Assembly (NCBI GenBank): GCA_030704615.1
Contig: CM060731.1
Location: 71,840,756 to 71,900,755, forward strand
Direction: 5' to 3'
DNA from: Takakia lepidozioides
Lineage: Eukaryota > Streptophyta > Takakiopsida > Takakiales > Takakiaceae
Length of the DNA stretch: 60,000 bases
Numbering within the stretch: the stretch's first letter is position 1; each line of letters opens with the position of its first letter. Shown in pieces: positions 55,520 to 60,000 of this stretch. The notes under the pieces were generated by a model that ran no database searches, was not told where the DNA came from, and saw nothing but the letters and a program-made list of their open reading frames with translations. A program made the position numbers and the translations under genes.

Positions 55520-56440
55520 ACCCCCGAATGGAAATTCGGCACCCGCGCGCCAACAGAGGAAGCCCGGATGAAGTCGCATCGGGCGCAGAGGCCGGAGTGT
55601 GTGCGACAGAGAACATCCCCTGGATGGAGATTCGGCGCCGAATTTCCATCCGGGCCCCCCAAAGGGAGTCGTGTCGGGGGGTCAGGCCGAAAACTGGACG
55701 GCATAAAAACATCCCCAGATGGAAAAACGGCGCCGAATTTCCATCCGGGGCGGTTCGGATGCAGTCGGGGAGGGGGAGTGGCCTGCACTTGGCCGTCACA
55801 TTTCAACCCCCGGACGGAAATTCGGCACCGAATATCGAACAGGGGACGCCCGGATGAAGTCGCCTCGGGCGCAGAGGCCGGCGAATGTGCGACAGAGAAC
55901 ATCCCCTGGACGGAGATTCGGCGCCGAATTTCCATCCGGGCCCCCCCAAAGGAAGTCTTGTCGGGGGGTCAGACCGAAAACTGGCCGACATAAAAACTTC
56001 CACAGATGGGAAAACGGCGCCGAATTTCAATTCGGGGCCGTTCCAATGCAGTCGGGGAGAAGGGAGAGGTCGGCACCTGGCCGTTATATTTCAAACCCCG
56101 GGACGGAAATTCGGCACCGAATATCCAACAGAGCGGCAAAGAGGCGGCACCTCTCCGACAGAGACCATCCCCCGGATGGAAATTCGGCGCCGAATTTCCA
56201 TCCAGCAGGTAAGTGGAATCCCGGATGGATGGAGATTCGGCGCCGAATTTCCATCCAGCAGGTAAGTGGAATCTCGGATGGATGGACATTCGGCGCCGAA
56301 TTTCCATCCTGCAGGTAATTCGAATACCGGATGAATGGAAATTCGGCGCCGAATTTCCATCCGGCAGGTAAGTGGGATCGGTGCCGTATGGATATTCGGC
56401 GCCGAATTTCCATTCGCCATGTATTTCTGAGTGTGGAATT
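55520..56440. repeat. GGCGCC palindrome array, left part (MULE B)
   Basis: Copies of GGAAATTCGGCGCCGAATTTCC-like palindromes at roughly 50-110 bp intervals. 55530-56130 consists of an approximately 300-bp higher unit repeated twice (CGGGCGCAGAGGCCGG ... AACATCCCCTGGA ... GGGCCCCCC ... AAACTGG). 56170-56420 has shorter units separated by CAGGTAAGTGGAATC spacers. There are no genes; the open frames on both strands reflect the repeats. Confidence 0.85.
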
Positions 56441-56690
56441 ACCTTCGTGCAGGTAATTCCCAGATGAGAATTACCTTCGTGCAGGTAATTCCCAGATAAG
56501 AATTACCTTCGTACAGGTAATTCGGCGATGAGAATTACCTTCGTGCAGGTAATTCCAGTCGATGTGAATTCCGCGTCCAGAATTACCTGCACGAAGGTAA
56601 TTCTTGTCTGGGAATTACCTCCACGAAGGTAATTCTCATCTGGGAATTACCTGCACGAAGGTAATTCCACACTCAGAAATACATGGCGAA
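56441..56690. repeat. Inverted array of GAATTACCT ... AGGTAATTC hairpin units (MULE B)
   Basis: Seven or eight units of about 30 bp built on GAATTACCTTCGTGCAGG plus TAATTC, a 9-bp stem with a 6-bp loop. Units left of about 56560 read ACCTTCGTGCAGGT; those right of it read ACCTGCACGAAGGT, so the whole set is an inverted repeat. The flanking GGCGCC units at 56170-56420 and 56690-56870 are also mirrored around this centre. Confidence 0.8.
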
Positions 56691-57780
56691 TGGAAATTCG
56701 GCGCCGAATATCCATTTGGCACCGATTCGAATTACTTGCAGGATGGAAATTCGGCGCCGAATTTCCATTTATGCGGGATTCCACTTACCTGCTTGATGGA
56801 AATTCGGCGCCGAATTTCCATTCATCCGGGATTCGAATTACCTGCAGGAGGGAAATTCGGCGCCGAATTACCTGCTTGAGGGAAATTTGGCGCACCGCCC
56901 TACCTGCGCGGATGGAAATTCGGCGCCGGATTTCCATCCGCGCGCTTCCGAATTACCTGCGTGAGGGAAATTTCCGGAGCCGCCCTAACTCCGCGGATGG
57001 AAATTCGGCGCCGGATTTCCATCCGCGCGCTTCCGAATTACCTGCGTGAGGGAAATTTCCAGCGCCGCCCTACCTCCGCAAATGGAAATTCGGCGCCGGA
57101 TTTCCATCCGCGCGCTTCCGAATTACCTGCTTGAGGGAAATTTGGCGCACCGCCCTACCTGCGCGGATGGAAATTCGGCGCCGGATTTCCATCCGCGCGC
57201 TTCCGAATTACCTGCGTGAGGGAAATTTCCGGAGCCGCCCTAACTCCGCGGATGGAAATTCGGCGCCGGATTTCCATCCGCGCGCTTCCGAATTACCTGC
57301 TTGAGGGAAATTTGGCGCACCGCCCTACCTGCGCGGATGGAAATTCGGCGCCGGATTTCCATCCGCGCGCTTCCGAATTACCTGCGTGAGGGAAATTTCC
57401 GGAGCCGCCCTAACTCCGCGGATGGAAATTCGGCGCCGGATTTCCATCCGCGCGCTTCCGAATTACCTGCTTGAGGGAAATTTGGCGCACCGCCCTACCT
57501 GCGCGGATGGAATTCGGCGCCGGATTTCCATCCGCGCGCTTCCGAATTACCTGCGTGAGGGAAATTTCCGGAGCCGCCCTAACTCCGCGGATGGAAATTC
57601 GGCGCCGGATTTCCATCCGCGCGCTTCCGAATTACCTGCGTGAGGGAAATTTCCAGCGCCGGCCTTCCTCCGCGGATGGAAATTCGGCGCCGGATATCCA
57701 TCCTGCTGCGCTCCGAATTACCTGCAGGATGGAAATCCGGCGCCGGAATTCCATCGTGCAGCGCTCCGAATTACCTCTAC
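56690..57780. repeat. GGCGCC palindrome array, right part, with two-unit higher-order repeat (MULE B)
   Basis: From about 56885 there are about ten units of 82-89 bp sharing GATGGAAATTCGGCGCCGGA and CGCGCTTCCGAATTACCTGC. Two linker types alternate: TTGAGGGAAATTTGGCGCAC, and GTGAGGGAAATTTCCGGAGC (with CCAGC variants). The pair gives a period of about 173 bp that is kept at 57120-57560 almost without change, indicating recent amplification. Confidence 0.85.
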
Positions 57781-57846
57781 GTTGGAAATTCCGGGACTGT
57801 TTACGTCGATTTTCATCCGACATGGAGGGCTTCATCCGACATTTAA

Positions 57847-59987
57847 TTGCGCAGTTGGGCAATAAATGTCGACGGCCGTCGGTTATTATTCGGGCTGGCG
57901 ACGCATGGCTTCCTGGACACGTACCCTAAATCTCATGCTAAACTTGGCTTAACATGGTATTCCAGGCATGTACCCCAAAAAAGGAGATCTTTTTGGCTGG
58001 GACTTATGCCGCCTGAAGGGCGTGGCTCTCCTGAGAGAGACCTCACATCCAGACCGCGGCGGAAGTTGAAAGCTCTGTACTACGGACGACGGCCAATCTC
58101 TCGCATGGCCAAACTGAAGCTCCAGCAGGAGATTCCAGTGTCTTGCTCACAACCTGCGCCAACTGAAGCCGAGTACTCTCAGGCAAGCCACTTCTGCTTT
58201 CGGTTTGTTTGATTTATTTTTTGCTTTCGCTTTGTTACCTCGCTTTGTTTTTGCATCTTCATCCTGGCTTTGCTGTATGAGTGAACTTTAGATAGTTGAG
58301 TGAACCTTAGATTGTTTGCAATGCGTGTGCAAATCCGGCAGCTCTGGAGAAGGCTGCTTGTGCATGTCATTCTTAGGCAATGGTTGCATTTGTTTTCATT
58401 GTTGTTGCATGGCTCTCCATACTTCCTAAACTTGTTATGTTTTCATTTTTGCTACATGATTGTTGCTATGGTGGTTGCGCTGCTCGTTGCGATGCTGCTT
58501 TTTGCACCGATGTTGGTTTTCACGATTTTTGTCAATGACAGAGTGACGACGAGCCCGGCACGCTGGTGGTATCATCGACAGCTCCAACTCATCGCATGTT
58601 TGAATCGCCCAACTTGGGGCGAGAGGGCAAACTTAAACCTTTTGTTGGTGGACGGGAGAACTTGCAACGAGATTACGACAGAGTAGGCATTGGGGAGGTT
58701 GGTGCAGGCGGCATGGCAGGTGAAGGGCGTGAGGACATGAGGACAGCAGATCCGGCAATGGAGGTTGTTCATGCACATGCAGTAGGGCCCGCCCACGCAA
58801 AGAAAAAGAAGAAAGCTAAGCACATGCAATCCCCGGCGAGAGAGCAGTCACGGGCTGCGGAGGGGGGAGTGAGCAGTGCGCGCGAGGGTGTCAGTTCGCC
58901 TCAATCAAAGGTGGTCGTCCTGGAGGGCTCCCCTGCTGCTAGCCCTAGTAAGAAACAGAAAGCCCGTGAGAGGGCAAAAGAGAGGGCAAAAGAACAGACG
59001 AGACAGAATGCTAGCCAGGAGGAAAGACAAAAGGCAGCTGAAGAGGCCAGGGGTGCCCAAATGACAGATGCCAATGTAAGCGAGGGACCCACAGAGACGG
59101 TGGATCCCTACAAGACACCACAGAGAGGCAGTAGCACACCGGTTAGACCATCGCGGGCAAGAGCAGCCCCCGCAATTACCCATACGGTGGAGAGTGGAGG
59201 AGAGGAAAGAACACCTGAAAGAGCACGGATTGTGCAAGTTCGAGGTGAAGCCAGGGAGAGGGCAGTAGAGACGACGAGAGTGCTGGAGGTGGTTTCGCAG
59301 GTGGCTGACCCTGTTGAGGAGGACGACATGGAGGTTTCTGACCAGGATGACATCCTCCCGGACATCCCCAGGCCCCAAACCCGGAGCATACAGGCTGGAT
59401 TTGGCGGTCCTGGTGGGCTGCCGGAAAACCCCTCTGCAGCAGACGTCATGTCTGAGGCGGATATGAAGTTGGCCGCTGCCAAGATGTTGGAGGCAACCCA
59501 CAGCAACATTGGCAGGGTGTTGGGGGGCATGGTGTACCCGGCCAAGCTTCGAATTCCCCTTTGCCGCTTGGTGTCATTGCAGGTGGTGAGACCTGCCCTC
59601 CCAGGCGATATCGACAAGCTGAAATTCTCTTTCCGGGATGGATATCGAATGGGGTCTGCCGCCTTTTACGTTTCCATTGAGAACGACCACGGAGCTTCCC
59701 GTGCCCACACTTCCGATGAGGTGGACAAATGGGGTCCCCATTGGCAAACGCGAAATGAGGAGTTCGAGAGATCGATTGCTAGTGATCCTCTTTTCCAGCA
59801 CATGTCCGGTAAGATGTTCTACGTGTGGGACGGCAATCATCGCCTCCTGGCATGGATGGAGCACATTGCCCAAGCCCACCCCAACGATCTCGATTGGCAT
59901 TTCGCCGTCGATTGTGTTGTGCTGAAGGTTGCGGGGCCCAAAGATCGCAGTCTTCTCAAAGCTGCAATGGCCGACATCAACTCGTAA
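57847..59987 (+). CDS. Second gene of MULE B: ParB/sulfiredoxin-like DGNHR protein
   Basis: Exon 1 is open from 57847 and joins in phase 0, via a GC-AG intron (CAG|GCAAGC at 58182, acceptor GACAG at 58541), to exon 2 at 58542. The start is unclear; ATG 58105 (MAKLKLQQEIPVSCSQ) is one choice. The middle is a long disordered, basic and Glu-rich part (KKKKKAKHMQSP, KQKARERAKERAKEQTRQ). From about 59500 a globular part follows: RIPLCRLVSLQVVRPALPGD, then FRDGYRMGSAAFYV, and FYVWDGNHRLLAWMEHIAQ. The DGNHR-LLAW block is the signature of ParB/Srx-fold domains (nucleotide binding or hydrolysis in ParB, ATP-dependent sulfinic acid repair in sulfiredoxin). The frame ends with TAA at 59985-59987, but CTC|GTAAGC there could be a splice donor, so the gene may continue beyond the window. 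Function in transposition is unknown. Confidence 0.62.
58310..58368 (+). other. PPR-derived microfragment in the intron of the MULE B gene
   Basis: TTGTTTGCAATGCGTGTGCA and the following CTCTGGAGAAGG match the SACANLAALEKG coding segment of the PPR pseudogene at 46420-46460 (about 85% over 45 bp by eye). Confidence 0.55.
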
Positions 59988-60000
59988 GCTACAACCCCTC

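Larger units (their letters stand above)
50858..60000. mobile_element. Mutator-like element B, larger copy (right end outside window)
   Basis: The left end at 50858 is GAGGTTTGCTATTTCATGAG followed by repeated GGCATGAGC words, matching both ends of MULE A. The order inside is the same as in A: subterminal GGCGCC tandem units (51090-51475), transposase on the minus strand (51631-55002), palindromic arrays (55520-57780) and a plus-strand gene (from about 57850). No right terminal repeat appears before 60000, so the element is longer than 9.1 kb and its target duplication cannot be checked. Including the plus-strand gene in the element is inference from the MULE A layout. Confidence 0.8.

Noticed and set aside
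55394-57643. Long open frames in several frames across the MULE B arrays
   Set aside because: They are produced by G/C-rich tandem and palindromic units without stops, and their peptides only mirror the repeat.
1-60000. tRNA or rRNA genes
   Set aside because: I saw no cloverleaf with conserved T-loop and box sequences and no rRNA core sequence on either strand; a dedicated scan was not possible.

Overview
The window is a eukaryotic, nuclear, transposon-dominated stretch, most likely from a streptophyte green alga of charophyte grade; an early land plant is possible. The pointers are Athila/Tat-like Ty3/gypsy polyproteins, plant-type pentatricopeptide (PPR) remnants, a CACTA element with plant-type ends, spliceosomal introns, and a Ty3/gypsy element carrying a cytosine-5 DNA methyltransferase, an arrangement published from charophytes (Klebsormidium) and dinoflagellates. 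Species is inference. Only one gene looks host-like (46.8-50.0 kb, an FCP1/NIF-type HAD phosphatase-like protein); almost everything else is mobile-element sequence, mostly broken by frameshifts and stops. Some of these may be single-base assembly errors. Layout. 1-7890 (minus): Ty3/gypsy element 1, entering from its 5' LTR (6883-7890) and leaving the window inside the repeat after integrase. 7.9-10.6 kb: hairpin-rich dispersed repeats. About 10.6-18.2 kb (plus): a second gypsy type ordered gag - protease - DNA methyltransferase - RT - RNase H - integrase - PHD finger. 18.2-18.77 kb: a 191-bp tandem satellite, split by element 2. 18771-40182 (minus): gypsy element 2, same family as element 1, with both LTRs, a 5-bp target duplication (GTAGT), a primer-site candidate, a polypurine tract and a long third ORF (ORF3) after integrase. 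ORF3 is split by MULE A (20482-28614), which has a 9-bp target duplication; joining across the duplication restores the ORF3 frame. 40.2-42.76 kb: an inverted-repeat element holding a LINE RT fragment, then an inverted copy of the 8.6-10 kb repeat. 42764-45794: a CACTA element with an internally amplified PPR array, abutting a PPR pseudogene on the other strand (45.8-46.7 kb). 46824-50043: the phosphatase-like gene. 50858-60000 (open on the right): MULE B, a fuller copy of the MULE A family. How the parts fit. MULEs A and B share one plan: terminal repeat, transposase on the minus strand, large arrays of a perfect palindrome centred on GGCGCC, then a second gene on the plus strand. In B the transposase is long (zinc cluster, catalytic core, SWIM finger) and the second gene encodes a ParB/sulfiredoxin-like DGNHR motif. 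In A only the SWIM end and scraps of the second gene survive. The most notable system is the methyltransferase-carrying gypsy element, which appears to pair a DNA-methylation writer with a PHD-type chromatin reader in one retroelement.
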